Assembly (NCBI GenBank): GCA_031422315.1
Contig: JANOQN010000054.1
Span: forward strand, 62,001 to 126,000
Direction of reading: 5' to 3'
Length of the DNA stretch: 64,000 nt
From: JANNYA01 sp031422315
Lineage (GTDB): Bacteria; Pseudomonadota; Gammaproteobacteria; Xanthomonadales; SZUA-5
The notes below the pieces were generated by a model, which saw nothing but the letters and a program-made list of their open reading frames with translations, was not told the origin of the DNA and ran no database searches. The position numbers were made by a program, and so were the translations under genes. Shown piece by piece: positions 26,861-36,725 of this stretch (the stretch's first letter is position 1; each line of letters starts with the position of its first letter).

Positions 26861-27874
26861 TTAAGCGCGCCGCAATGAATTTCGACGCTGCTTGCAAATG
26901 CCAGATTTTGCGATAAACCAAAACGCACTTGCCAAAATTGTAATCATCGGCAGCAGCCAAATCAGCGTTTCCGGCTTGGCGAAAGCGGCTATGAGCGCCA
27001 CCGCAAATGCCTGCGCCGCATACAGCAGAACAATGGCCCCAGCGCTCCAGCCGGTTCGGCGCAGCCACTGATAAAGATGCTCTCGGTGTGCGCGCCAGAT
27101 CGGTTTGCGATTTACCGCGCGCCAAATGATCGTCAGTGTGGCGTCCAAGGTAATCGGTAGCAATAGCAAAATGAGTTTGAGCAGTGGAACAAAATTGCCT
27201 GATTGATTCCAGCTCGCTAATACTTGTAGCAAAGCAACAGCCAAAGCCGCCCCGATCAAATAGCTGCCGACATCGCCCATAAACATGCGGGCCTTAGGGA
27301 AATTGAAGGGGATGAAGCCGATGAATAGCAGTCCAACCGCTATCACCGCAGGACCGTCTACCAAGCCGAGCACTTGCACCGTTCCAGCAAAGATAACGAA
27401 CAAAATCGCCAGGAAACCATTGCTGCCGTCCATAAAATTCGCCATATTGACTAGCGCCACGCAGCTCAAACACGCGGCTGCTTGCAGCCAGATCGGCGCG
27501 CTAGGCAGAAAAATGGCAACCGCGATTAGCGCGATTACCAGCTGCACCGACAGCCTAAACAAAGCCGACAGTGGTTTAAAATCATCTAGCGCGCCTAGAG
27601 CGGCAAATGCGCAAACCACAGCCAAATCGGCGATTACGAAACCTAAAACAATTCGCGCATAGCAATGCGCGGCAAAGGTCAAAACTGCGACGCCAATCGC
27701 ACCACCGCGTGGTGTTGCAACTTTATGCAAGCGGCGTGCATCTGGCACATCTTGCGGGCCAAAGCGACGCAAACAAAAAAGGCTCAAATAGCTCGCAAGG
27801 GCACCAAAACTAATCACGCAAAGCAAACCTGCAAGTTGTTCAACATATAACGTGAAAGGCATTGCTTGATCCAT
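26861..27874 (-). CDS. MraY/WecA-type polyprenyl-phosphate sugar-1-phosphate transferase
   Basis: About 337 residues with roughly ten transmembrane helices. The catalytic signatures are ALDDFKPLS (DD motif), NMANFMDGSNG (NxxNxxDG), MFMGDVGSYLIG (a Mg2+/nucleotide loop) and HREHLYQWL near the C-terminus. The enzyme transfers N-acetylhexosamine phosphate from a UDP-sugar to undecaprenyl phosphate, the first step of O-antigen, enterobacterial common antigen or exopolysaccharide assembly. The motifs fit the WecA/WbpL branch better than MraY. No other polysaccharide gene adjoins it. Three in-frame ATGs (27898, 27874, 27862) could serve; 27874 has GAG at usable spacing. Confidence 0.85.
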   Translation of the reverse strand: MDQAMPFTLYVEQLAGLLCVISFGALASYLSLFCLRRFGPQDVPDARRLHKVATPRGGAIGVAVLTFAAHCYARIVLGFVIADLAVVCAFAALGALDDFKPLSALFRLSVQLVIALIAVAIFLPSAPIWLQAAACLSCVALVNMANFMDGSNGFLAILFVIFAGTVQVLGLVDGPAVIAVGLLFIGFIPFNFPKARMFMGDVGSYLIGAALAVALLQVLASWNQSGNFVPLLKLILLLLPITLDATLTIIWRAVNRKPIWRAHREHLYQWLRRTGWSAGAIVLLYAAQAFAVALIAAFAKPETLIWLLPMITILASAFWFIAKSGICKQRRNSLRRA

Positions 27875-28010
27875 TCTGACTCGCGCGTCGATTGCCATGT
27901 TTTGGCGGACAACGAGAGATTCCCACACCCAAGCAAAAAACTGAAGAAATCCTTGAGTCCCGGAATTTATGATGCAATAATGCACAAACAATGTCATCGC
28001 GGAGAAATTT

Positions 28011-30683
28011 ATGCGCCTTTTAAGCCATGTTGCGTTTCTAGTACTCAACCTGTTGTTTGCAATAAGCCCAACACATGCCGCGTTGGAGTTCGAAGATCGC
28101 AAACCTATCAATTCCGGTATGTGGTTTGACCCCAGCCGCAGCGGCGAAGGCTTTGAGCTGCGCGCGGTGCGCGGCGAAGTGTTTATTGTATGGTTCGCTT
28201 ACGATGATGCCGGAAAGCCCATCTGGTATGCCGCGCAAGGCGAGCTGAAAACCGGCCTTGAGGTGCGCTACGCACTGCAAAAATATAGCTTTCAAAATGG
28301 CCGCGCTAGCGCGCAATTGGCCGGTGAGTTGGTTTTTAAGAATGTGACCAGCACGCGTATTGATTTGAGTTTTACGCTCGGCACTGCTACTGGCAGACGC
28401 ACGTTATTGCAGCTCGAGCCAAGCGCCAACGCGGCTGAAATTGACCACAGCGGGCAATGGTATCAGCCGGGTAAAAGCGGCTACGGGCTGGGTTTGAGTG
28501 AGTCAGAAAATGCCGGCATGGCCGCACTTTATCTATACGATAAAAACGGTACGCCCACTTGGCTATTTGGCGGGCAAACCGAGCCTAAATCCTCAGTCTA
28601 CGAGCTTATCTACTATACCGGCAGTTGCCCAAGTTGCGCGTACGCGCGGCCTAGTGTGCGTGCTGGCGGCCGATTGACACTTGAGTTCCCAAACCCTGAT
28701 CAACTGATTGCTAGCATTCAAGCGCCCGATGCGGGCGCAGAGTTCCAGCTCACACGGGTACCACTGACCCGATTAACACCTGGAGCAGGCGCGCTGGCCG
28801 CGAATCGTTCATTGGTTGCTGCGCTTGATGCAATCAGCTTGCAAAAGGAGCTGTTTGAAGCTTCAAAAACCGTATTTCCGACAAATCAATCTGGCGTTCA
28901 ATTTTCTGCCGCCCCGCCAAGCGCAACTGCAAGGTTCTCAACGCCAAACTTGATCGCGCAAAATGTTGACGAAGCGATTAGCCTGCGCACCGATGGCGAA
29001 TTTGTCTACGCCATCAACGCCGCGCAAACCGCAGTGCGTGTGTTGCAATATCAATCTGGCACGTTGGTATTTCAGCGCGAAATTAGTTTGCAAGCACCCA
29101 TTGCACGCCCCGCAGCGCCCGGGCAAGCCGTAATCGCGCCGCGAATTAGCTCGGACATAAGCGGCATTGTTTTGCATCAAGACGACATCATCGTCAGCCG
29201 AGGCTCTATCACGAATAGCTACCCAACGGGTGTAGTTTCGTTCTTGCCACCGCCCGGCATTTTTCAAAATGGCCGCACGCTAGTTGAACTCACCAAAAAA
29301 ACTGGCACCGCTCCCGTGCGCTCGGTAGAAATTGAAGGCGTGCTCATGGCGACTCGGAAGATTGACAACCAACTTTACGTATTGACCCGTTCGACTATTA
29401 ACGCTTATCAAGGCTTGACTGGTACACCGCAAGAGCGCATTACCCAAGTTCAAGCCATGCCGGTGGAGAAATTCCTGCCTAGCATTTGGATTAACGGTGT
29501 GGCCCAGCCCGCACTGGGTGCGCCGAACGTTTACTCGCCGCCAGTCGGCGTGCCGCCCGGCAACCAATACATAGTGCTAACTCAAATTGATCTGGACAAA
29601 CCACTAGCAGCGCCCGGCACGATAAAATCCACCGCTGTTTTAGGCCAGCTGACCAGTTTTTACTTCTCCGAGCGCTATTTAACCATCGCTACCAACCGTT
29701 TCCATTTTGGCAGCGCGGCATTTGAAGAATTCAAAACGCTAGCGCGGCCCTACTCAACTGAGCTGCACCGCTTCGCGCTCAAATCCAGCGGTGTTGAATA
29801 CCTCGCAACCGGTTCTGTGGACGGTGTTCTAGATTTAAGCGCTGACCGCGCCGCGCAGCGTTTTGGCGAAAAGCTAGACGAACTGCGTGTTATGACAACC
29901 GCAAATGGGCAGCCACGCACGGCAAACAACAGCCCCAATCGTCTCAGCATTATGGTTCCCTCAGCTAGCGCGCCCAATTTGCTCAAAACTTTGTCAACGC
30001 TGCCCAATGCCGCACAACCCGCGCCGATTGGCAAACCGGGTGAATCTTTATTTGGCACTCGCTTTGTCGGGGATCGCTTATATGCCGTAACGTTTTTGCG
30101 CACCGATCCGCTCTATGTGATTGATCTGAGCGATTCCGCCATGCCTAAAATAGCCGCTGAGCTTGAAATTCCTGGGTTTTCCAACTATTTGTACCCGGTC
30201 GGCAGCAACTATTTATTGGGCGTCGGTAATGACGCGCAGCAAGTCGGGCAAGTCACCCAAATCGGCGGCTTGCAGCTCAGTTTGTTTGATGTGTCAAACG
30301 CTAGCCGCCCGAATCGGGTTTCCAATATTATTCTTGGCGGTGCTGGTAGCTACAGCGCATTGTTTAGCTCGCACCTTGCACTCAGCGCAATCAGTATTGA
30401 TGCCAATCAAACGCACTTTTCGCTACCCGCGGCGATTAACTTTAGCGACACCAGTCAAAACTACAGCGGATTGCTACAGCTTGAAATTAGCCATGGCAGC
30501 AACCCTAGCATGACGCTAAACACGCCACTCAAGCCCAGCCACGCCGATACTGCACAGGGCGCGGCAGCGACGAACGCGGCAAGATCAAGCGCCCGCGGCC
30601 TTTATCTACGTGATTTGCGGGTGTATCTTGAAAACGGGCGAATTTGGTACCAGCGCGGTGATCAAGTGTTTGGGCCGCTGTAG
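28011..30683 (+). CDS. Secreted beta-propeller protein with duplicated N-terminal 'GxWxxPxxSGxG' domain
   Basis: 890 residues with a signal peptide ending near SPTHA|ALEF; ATG 28011 has GGAG upstream. Residues about 35-130 (SGMWFDPSRSGEGFELRA, WFAYDDAGKPIWYAAQG) and about 145-250 (SGQWYQPGKSGYGLGLSE, YDKNGTPTWLFGG, TGSCPSCAYARPSVRAGG) are two copies of one domain, also found in the carboxylesterase at 9421-11787. From about residue 300 on the protein resembles 'secreted protein containing C-terminal beta-propeller domain' (Beta_propel family): repeated blades such as DGEFVYAINAAQT, FVGDRLYAVTF and PLYVIDLSD. Extracellular or periplasmic. Function unknown. It is divergent from the WecA-type gene. 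Confidence 0.8.
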   Translation: MRLLSHVAFLVLNLLFAISPTHAALEFEDRKPINSGMWFDPSRSGEGFELRAVRGEVFIVWFAYDDAGKPIWYAAQGELKTGLEVRYALQKYSFQNGRASAQLAGELVFKNVTSTRIDLSFTLGTATGRRTLLQLEPSANAAEIDHSGQWYQPGKSGYGLGLSESENAGMAALYLYDKNGTPTWLFGGQTEPKSSVYELIYYTGSCPSCAYARPSVRAGGRLTLEFPNPDQLIASIQAPDAGAEFQLTRVPLTRLTPGAGALAANRSLVAALDAISLQKELFEASKTVFPTNQSGVQFSAAPPSATARFSTPNLIAQNVDEAISLRTDGEFVYAINAAQTAVRVLQYQSGTLVFQREISLQAPIARPAAPGQAVIAPRISSDISGIVLHQDDIIVSRGSITNSYPTGVVSFLPPPGIFQNGRTLVELTKKTGTAPVRSVEIEGVLMATRKIDNQLYVLTRSTINAYQGLTGTPQERITQVQAMPVEKFLPSIWINGVAQPALGAPNVYSPPVGVPPGNQYIVLTQIDLDKPLAAPGTIKSTAVLGQLTSFYFSERYLTIATNRFHFGSAAFEEFKTLARPYSTELHRFALKSSGVEYLATGSVDGVLDLSADRAAQRFGEKLDELRVMTTANGQPRTANNSPNRLSIMVPSASAPNLLKTLSTLPNAAQPAPIGKPGESLFGTRFVGDRLYAVTFLRTDPLYVIDLSDSAMPKIAAELEIPGFSNYLYPVGSNYLLGVGNDAQQVGQVTQIGGLQLSLFDVSNASRPNRVSNIILGGAGSYSALFSSHLALSAISIDANQTHFSLPAAINFSDTSQNYSGLLQLEISHGSNPSMTLNTPLKPSHADTAQGAAATNAARSSARGLYLRDLRVYLENGRIWYQRGDQVFGPL

Positions 30684-30877
30684 CCTCGGTTTGAGGCAAG
30701 CGGCCGCTGTGCAAATTTCGCATTAAATTTGCATTAAGGACGTTGACTTAACCTAGCCGCACACGCCGTGCTCGTAACACGCCTTAAGTGCCATCGACCA
30801 CACCTGTGCCTAGCCACTTAGGGCTATGATTCTGGCCCCTCGGCGCGCTTCGCGCCTTGGTTTTCGGAAATTGCGGC

Positions 30878-33800
30878 ATGCTGAGTCAAGAATCACTTCA
30901 ATACGCGCTAAAGCTGGGCCAATGGCTGCAAGAATACGCCTGGGAAGCGCGCTTTGATGCCAGAGCTTTGGATGCAGGCGAGCGCTTAGTGCATGGGGTG
31001 GATCTGAAAAAAGTGCTGGTCGATCCGCGCGTGACGATCATTGAAGCGCGCGTCGATTCTGAAAGCCTAAAACGCACCGCCTATCCTGCGGTGCTGAGCA
31101 TCAACATGCTGCAATCCAAGCTGATCGGCCAGTGCGCTTGCCCACGCGGCGGCTGGTGTAAGCACTTGGCTGCGGTTATTTTAGCGCTGACGGAATTGGC
31201 GATTGAATCTGCCGAAAACCTCGAAAGTGCGCCCGTGCCTTCAGCAGCATCACCCGAAGCGCAGCAAAAGCGGCTGGAGCTTGATAATCTGCGCGATTGG
31301 CACGAATGGTTGAAAAACACGCAGCAACAAAAAGCTGCCGAGGCCGCTAGGCGTAACCTGGTAAAGGTGGGCTATCGGCTTTCATTTGTCATTTCGCCGC
31401 ACGGCGAATGCCTGCGCGTGAAAGCCATGGTGCAGGCGGTAAATTCAGCAGGCATCGCGGGCCCGGCGCAGACTTTGCAGTGCCTGCGCGAATATGGCGG
31501 CGGCAGCTTGAAAGTTGAAGTCGCGGTGTTTGGGCTTTCAGAGGCAACTGAAGACTTGCTGCGGCGGCTGTTCGTTTGTAAAGTGGTTAAGACCACCGAG
31601 CGCGAGCTCAGCGGCAGCATTGGCAACGTGATCTTGTTGGACTTACTGCAAGATCAGCGCTGCGTATTCGAAAAACCGGGCGGACAGCTGTTGCGGCTTG
31701 GTGAAACTCGCAATGCTGATTTGGATTGGATCATGCAGCCGAACGGCACGCTCAAGCTAAGCCTGATCGGACTGACCGGCGTAAGCGTGCTGGTGCTGCG
31801 CTCGCTGTGGTATTTGGATATCGAGCAGGGCACGATAGGCAAAATTGAAGGCGTGGAAGCCTCGGCCTATCACGCTACGTTGTCAGTGCCGGAGCTGTTG
31901 CCGAATAACGCCGTGGCGATCACGCGCCAGCTGCGTGAGCTGCATGTGCTGGAAGGCTTGAAGATGCCGGTTGAGCTGCAAGAAACCATAATAACCGGCG
32001 AGTTTAGCCCGAAGATGACGCTGGTGCCGGTTAGCTCGCGCAAGAAAAATCAGCAAGACTGGCTCGGTGTTTTGCTGTTTGACTATGGACTTGCGAGCGC
32101 CAATTCGGACTATGCGCCGACGCTCAGCGTGGTGCAGGGTAGCCGATTAACGACCATTCAACGCGACACCGACGGCGAACGCGCCACCACGCTAGCGCTG
32201 CGGGAAATGGGCTGCATTGAAATCGGCAAAAATATTGATTTTTGGCAAATTCCAGATCGCTTTGCGGATCATTGGGCCGCCAGCGCCAGCAGCTACGATT
32301 TGCACATTGCCGCCGATGACTGGCTTAAACGTATAGAGGAAATCCGCGCGCTCGGCATTGCGCTGGACATTCCAGAAGCATTCCCGCTCGAGCTTTTGCA
32401 GGCCGCGCCGGAATGGGTGACGCAAATCAGCGAACAATCCGGCGGGCGCTGGTTTGATTTGGAACTAGGCATTGATATTGGCGGGGAAACCATCTCCTTG
32501 CTGCCGATTATTGTCAAAGCATTAGCGAGCCGCGAATTCAGCATGCAGGCCGGTGCAAACGAGCCAAGCGATGCCACCTGGATTGCTAAAATTGATGACA
32601 AGCGCCGCATTGCCCTGCCACGCGCGCGGGTGCGGGAATTTTGTGCACCTATTTTAGAATGGCTGGAAACGCTGTCGGGTAATTCCGTGCGCCTGCCGAT
32701 GCTGCGCGCCAGCGTATTGAACGAATTTGGCGCGAGTGCTTTTGCCGTCAAAAGCTCTGAAACCATGCGCCGACTTGCCAGTGCCATGCGCGGCGAGCGC
32801 AGCAATGAAGCGATTGCCGCGCCGCTCGCGCTTAATGCTGAGCTGCGCGACTATCAGCGTGAAGGCATTCACTGGCTGGATTTTCTGGCCGAACATGGGC
32901 TCGGGGGCTTGTTAGCGGACGACATGGGCCTAGGTAAAACCATCCAAATTTTGGCGCACGTGTTGCATGAAAAGCAGATTGGCCGCGCCAAACTTCCCAC
33001 GCTAATCGTCATGCCGACCAGTCTGGTACCGAACTGGCAAGCCGAGGCCGCGCGCTTTGCCCCGAGCTTAACAACGCTGACCCTGCACGGCAGCCAGCGG
33101 CACAGCCAATTTATGCAAATTCCTGAGCATGATTTGATCTTTACCACCTACGCATTATTGTTTAGAGATGAAAGTGAGCTCGCTAACTACCCGTTCGAGC
33201 TGGCGGTATTTGATGAAGCGCAGGCGCTGAAAAATGCCAGTGCAAAATCGGCCATTGCCGCACGCAATATCAACGCGCGCCGCCGCATCGCCATGACCGG
33301 CACGCCGATTGAAAACCACCTGGGCGAGCTGTGGTCGCAAACTGATTTGGTGCTGCCCGGCCTGTTTGGCTCCCGCAAATCCTTCACTAGCAACTTTCGC
33401 AGCCCGATTGAAAAGCTGGCCGACCGACCCGCGCAACAGCGCCTGAGCGCAAGGCTGAAACCCTTCATGCTGCGCCGCACGAAAAAAGAAGTAGCGCACG
33501 AATTGCCCGCGAAAACCGAAATCCTGCGCCGCATTGCTATCGATGGCCCGCAGCGCCAGCTCTATGAAACACTGCGCCTGGCCATGCACGATAAAGTCCG
33601 CAACGCGATTCAAGCGCGCGGCTTGGCTAGCTCGTCGATTGTGGTATTGGATGCGTTGCTCAAACTGCGGCAAGTGTGCTGCGATCCATCGTTAGTCAAG
33701 CTCGGCAGCGCTGCCAAAGTGCGTACCAGCGCCAAGCGCGAATACCTGCTGGAAATGGTCACCGAGCTTTTAGAAGAGGGCCGAAAAATCCTGGTTTTTT

Positions 33801-34267
33801 CGCAATTCACCGCAATGCTCGATTTAATCGAAGCGGATTTACGCGCCAGCAATATTGACTTTGAACGCCTAGATGGCAGCACGGTTGATCGCGCTACGCC
33901 CGTCAAGCGCTTCCAAGCCGGCGAAGTGCCGATGATGCTGATCAGCTTAAAAGCTGGCGGTGTAGGTTTGAACTTAACCGCCGCCGACACCGTCATTCAC
34001 TACGACCCGTGGTGGAATCCCGCCGTCGAAAATCAAGCCACCGACCGCGCACACCGCATCGGGCAAGACAAAGCCGTGTTCGTCTACAAACTTATTTGCA
34101 CCGATACGGTAGAAGACAAAATCCTGGCCATGCAAGCGCAAAAAGCCAAACTAGCTGAAGCGATTTTGTCCGGCGGCAGCTCCAGCGCGCTCAAATTTGA
34201 TGAGGCGAGTTTGGAGGAGTTGTTTGGGGAGTCGGTTGGGGAAGTGGTGGAGGAAGCGGAAGACTAG
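30878..34267 (+). CDS. SNF2-family helicase with N-terminal SWIM zinc finger
   Basis: About 1129 residues from ATG 30878, with GGAAAT upstream. Near residue 85 is a SWIM zinc motif, CACPRGGWCKHLA (CxC...CxH), a DNA- or protein-binding finger. A long middle region is uncharacterised. The C-terminal half is a complete Snf2 ATPase: motif I LADDMGLGKTIQ, motif II FDEAQALKN (DEAQ), motif III MTGTPIENHLGELW, motif V LISLKAGGVGLNLTAA and motif VI RAHRIGQ. Bacterial SWIM-SNF2 proteins (HepA/RapA-like) are double-stranded DNA translocases that may remodel RNA polymerase or nucleoid complexes; some occur in defence islands. Nothing nearby indicates defence here. A Glu-rich tail ends the protein. Confidence 0.92.
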   Translation: MLSQESLQYALKLGQWLQEYAWEARFDARALDAGERLVHGVDLKKVLVDPRVTIIEARVDSESLKRTAYPAVLSINMLQSKLIGQCACPRGGWCKHLAAVILALTELAIESAENLESAPVPSAASPEAQQKRLELDNLRDWHEWLKNTQQQKAAEAARRNLVKVGYRLSFVISPHGECLRVKAMVQAVNSAGIAGPAQTLQCLREYGGGSLKVEVAVFGLSEATEDLLRRLFVCKVVKTTERELSGSIGNVILLDLLQDQRCVFEKPGGQLLRLGETRNADLDWIMQPNGTLKLSLIGLTGVSVLVLRSLWYLDIEQGTIGKIEGVEASAYHATLSVPELLPNNAVAITRQLRELHVLEGLKMPVELQETIITGEFSPKMTLVPVSSRKKNQQDWLGVLLFDYGLASANSDYAPTLSVVQGSRLTTIQRDTDGERATTLALREMGCIEIGKNIDFWQIPDRFADHWAASASSYDLHIAADDWLKRIEEIRALGIALDIPEAFPLELLQAAPEWVTQISEQSGGRWFDLELGIDIGGETISLLPIIVKALASREFSMQAGANEPSDATWIAKIDDKRRIALPRARVREFCAPILEWLETLSGNSVRLPMLRASVLNEFGASAFAVKSSETMRRLASAMRGERSNEAIAAPLALNAELRDYQREGIHWLDFLAEHGLGGLLADDMGLGKTIQILAHVLHEKQIGRAKLPTLIVMPTSLVPNWQAEAARFAPSLTTLTLHGSQRHSQFMQIPEHDLIFTTYALLFRDESELANYPFELAVFDEAQALKNASAKSAIAARNINARRRIAMTGTPIENHLGELWSQTDLVLPGLFGSRKSFTSNFRSPIEKLADRPAQQRLSARLKPFMLRRTKKEVAHELPAKTEILRRIAIDGPQRQLYETLRLAMHDKVRNAIQARGLASSSIVVLDALLKLRQVCCDPSLVKLGSAAKVRTSAKREYLLEMVTELLEEGRKILVFSQFTAMLDLIEADLRASNIDFERLDGSTVDRATPVKRFQAGEVPMMLISLKAGGVGLNLTAADTVIHYDPWWNPAVENQATDRAHRIGQDKAVFVYKLICTDTVEDKILAMQAQKAKLAEAILSGGSSSALKFDEASLEELFGESVGEVVEEAED

Positions 34268-34518
34268 CGGCTGCGCGCGCGCTTTTCATCTTTTTCGCGC
34301 ACAATCGGGAAGGTCGAAAGCACTCCCGTACAGGATTTGTGACCGCTCGCCTTAATCAGCACCGCCTTATATCCAGTTCTTGTCCACGCACGCTTGACCC
34401 CAGCGCTGCGCTTGTCGCCACGATTTGTCGCCTCCTCGCAGTTGCCCTTCACTTCGTACGCTGTGGTCAGCTTACGAGAGGACTTTCACCTCCTAGAGTG
34501 CGCCCATGCTGGGCGCAC
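34268..34518 (-). mobile_element. Group II intron remnant (5' domain I), probably class IIC
   Basis: On the minus strand the stretch opens with GTGCGCCC-AGCAT-GGGCGCAC, then CTCTAGGAGGTGAAAGTCCT, then AGTGAAGGGCAACTGC and finally GGATATAAGGCGG. This order (GTGyGCCC hairpin, GGTGAAAGTCC, later ATATAAGGC) matches the 5' part of bacterial group II introns as I know them. No reverse transcriptase, domain V or 3' end follows, because the SNF2 gene begins its antisense here, so only about 250 bases survive. It starts two bases after the pnp terminator T-run, the favoured insertion site of IIC introns. A 62-codon frame inside it is not believed to be a gene. The right-hand limit is approximate. Confidence 0.68.
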
Positions 34519-34520
34519 AC

Positions 34521-34550
34521 AAAAAACCCCGCTTTCGCAGGGTTTTTTGT
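34521..34550 (-). terminator. Rho-independent terminator (pnp side; also faces SNF2 gene)
   Basis: AAAAAACCC(C)GC-TTTC-GCAGGGTTTTTT hairpin with A- and T-runs on both sides, 32 bases past the pnp stop. The group II intron fragment adjoins it. Confidence 0.85.
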
Positions 34551-34581
34551 TGTTCGGTAGTAAACCAGACGTCAAAGCAAA

Positions 34582-36663
34582 CTAAGCGCCCGCCTCAACA
34601 TCTTTCATCGACAGCCGGATACGGCCTTGTTTGTCGACTTCGAGAACTTTGACTTTAACGATATCGCCTTCTTTGAGCTTGTCGGATACTTTTTCGACGC
34701 GCTCGGCGCTGATCTGGCTGATATGCACCAAGCCGTCCTTGCCGGGTAGGATTGAGACGAACGCGCCGAAGTCCATCAGCTTGACGACTTTGCCTTCGTA
34801 AACGCGGCCGGGTTCAACGTCGGAAACAATCGATTCGATACGCGAGCGTGCGGCTTCGGCGGCAATGCCGCTGGTGGCTGCAATCGTGATCGTGCCATCG
34901 TCTTGAATGTCGATCGTGGTTCCAGTTTCTTTCGTAATCGCTTGAATCACGCTGCCACCTTTGCCAATCACTTCGCGGATCTTGTCGGGGTGAATCTTCA
35001 TTTGATACAGGCGTGGCGCGTAAGCGCTCATGTCGGATCGCGGCGTGCTTAGCACTTTCGCCATTTCGCCCAAAATGTGCAGTCGGCCGGTCTTGGCTTG
35101 GTCGAGCGCGACTTTCATGATTTCTTCGGTAATGCCGTCGATCTTAATATCCATTTGCAAAGCAGTGATACCTGCAGCGGAACCGGCGACTTTGAAATCC
35201 ATATCCCCTAAATGATCTTCATCACCCAAGATATCGGACAGCACGGCATATCGGCTGCCTTCTTTGATCAAACCCATGGCAATGCCGGCTACCGGTGCTT
35301 TGATCGGCACGCCTGCGTCCATGAGTGCGAGCGAGCTGCCGCACACCGATGCCATCGACGAGCTGCCGTTGGATTCGGTAATTTCCGAAACCAAGCGAAT
35401 CACGTATGGGAAGTCTTCTTGGCTTGGCAAAATCGCCTGCACGCCGCGCTTGGCTAAGCGGCCATGGCCGATTTCGCGGCGCTTTGGGCCTGACATCATG
35501 CCGGTTTCGCCAACCGAATACGGCGGGAAGTTGTAGTGCAGCATGAAGGTTTCTTTGTGTTCGCCTTCTACCGCGTCGATCAGCTGGGAATCTTTGCCGG
35601 TGCCGAGCGTGAGCGTCACGATCGCTTGGGTTTCGCCGCGCGTGAACAAGGCAGAGCCGTGCGTGCGTGGAAGTATGCCTGCGCGTACTGAAATAGCGCG
35701 AATGGTTTGATTGTCACGCCCGTCAATTCGCGCTTTGCCGCTTAAAATGCGCTCGCGCACGGTGGAGTACGACAGGTTTTCAAACGCCCGTGCGACGTCG
35801 GCATCAGCAAAGCCTTTGTCGACAATGGCGGCTTTGAGCTTGGATTTCGCAGATGATAAAGCATCGCGGCGTGCGCCTTTGTCGGCCACGGTGTAAGCGT
35901 TGTCAAGTTCGGTTCCGACCGTAGCCTGCGCGATTTTGTCCAGTTCAGGCGTAGCCGCAAGGCCAGCCCAGTTGATTTTCTTGACGCCAGCTTCTGCGAC
36001 TAGCTCATTGATTGCTTTGATGACGACCTGCTGCTGCTGGTGGCCAAACATGACTGCGCCGAGCATGACTTCTTCGCTCAAGCCATTGGCTTCCGATTCC
36101 ACCATAAACACGGCTTGCTCGGTGCCAGCTACGACTAATTCTAGCTGGCTGGTTTTTAGCTCAGTGGCAGTCGGGTTTAAGATGTACTTGCCTTCAGCGT
36201 AGCCTACTTTTGCAGCACCAATCGGGCCTGCAAACGGTGCGCCGCTTAATGCAAGTGCGGCTGATGCGCCGATCAAAGCTGCGATATCTGCATCAACCTC
36301 AGGGTTTAACGACATCACGGTCGCGACGACTTGAATGTCGTTATAAAAACCTTCGGGAAATAGTGGGCGAATCGGGCGATCAATCAATCGGCTAATCAGC
36401 GTATCTTTTTCAGTCGGACGACCTTCGCGCTTGAAAAAGCCGCCTGGAATACGGCCGCCAGCATAGAATTTTTCTTGGTAGTGCACGCTTAAAGGCAGGA
36501 AATCTCGGCCTTCTTTGGCTTTGCGATCGCACACTGCGGTCACCAGCACCACGGTTTCATCAATGCTAATCAGCACTGCGCCGTCCGCCTGACGCGCAAT
36601 CTCACCGGTTTCGATAGTGACTAATTTGCTGCCGTAATTGAATTGCTTAATAATTTTTGCCAC
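34582..36663 (-). CDS. pnp: Polyribonucleotide nucleotidyltransferase
   Basis: 693 residues from GTG 36663, with AAAGGACG upstream; this gives the standard N-terminus VAKIIKQFNYG, and the frame merely stays open for 16 more codons. Two RNase PH domains carry LSVHYQEKFYAGGRIPGGFF and HYNFPPYSVGETG; active-site residues lie near GDEDHLGDMDFKVAGS. These are followed by a KH domain (VIGKGGSVIQAITKETG) and an S1 domain (GRVYEGKVVKLMDFGAFVSI). PNPase degrades RNA phosphorolytically and can act within the RNA degradosome. Length is close to the E. coli 711. It lies downstream of rpsO with processing-type hairpins between. Confidence 0.98.
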   Translation of the reverse strand: MAKIIKQFNYGSKLVTIETGEIARQADGAVLISIDETVVLVTAVCDRKAKEGRDFLPLSVHYQEKFYAGGRIPGGFFKREGRPTEKDTLISRLIDRPIRPLFPEGFYNDIQVVATVMSLNPEVDADIAALIGASAALALSGAPFAGPIGAAKVGYAEGKYILNPTATELKTSQLELVVAGTEQAVFMVESEANGLSEEVMLGAVMFGHQQQQVVIKAINELVAEAGVKKINWAGLAATPELDKIAQATVGTELDNAYTVADKGARRDALSSAKSKLKAAIVDKGFADADVARAFENLSYSTVRERILSGKARIDGRDNQTIRAISVRAGILPRTHGSALFTRGETQAIVTLTLGTGKDSQLIDAVEGEHKETFMLHYNFPPYSVGETGMMSGPKRREIGHGRLAKRGVQAILPSQEDFPYVIRLVSEITESNGSSSMASVCGSSLALMDAGVPIKAPVAGIAMGLIKEGSRYAVLSDILGDEDHLGDMDFKVAGSAAGITALQMDIKIDGITEEIMKVALDQAKTGRLHILGEMAKVLSTPRSDMSAYAPRLYQMKIHPDKIREVIGKGGSVIQAITKETGTTIDIQDDGTITIAATSGIAAEAARSRIESIVSDVEPGRVYEGKVVKLMDFGAFVSILPGKDGLVHISQISAERVEKVSDKLKEGDIVKVKVLEVDKQGRIRLSMKDVEAGA

Positions 36664-36725
36664 TTGATAGCGTCCTTTTCTTATCTGTCTTTCCAAAATC
36701 CCAATGTACAACCCGATTTATTTAA

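Noticed and set aside
34264..34452. 62-codon minus-strand frame after pnp
   Set aside because: It lies inside the group II intron RNA; the amino-acid sequence is read from intron structure.
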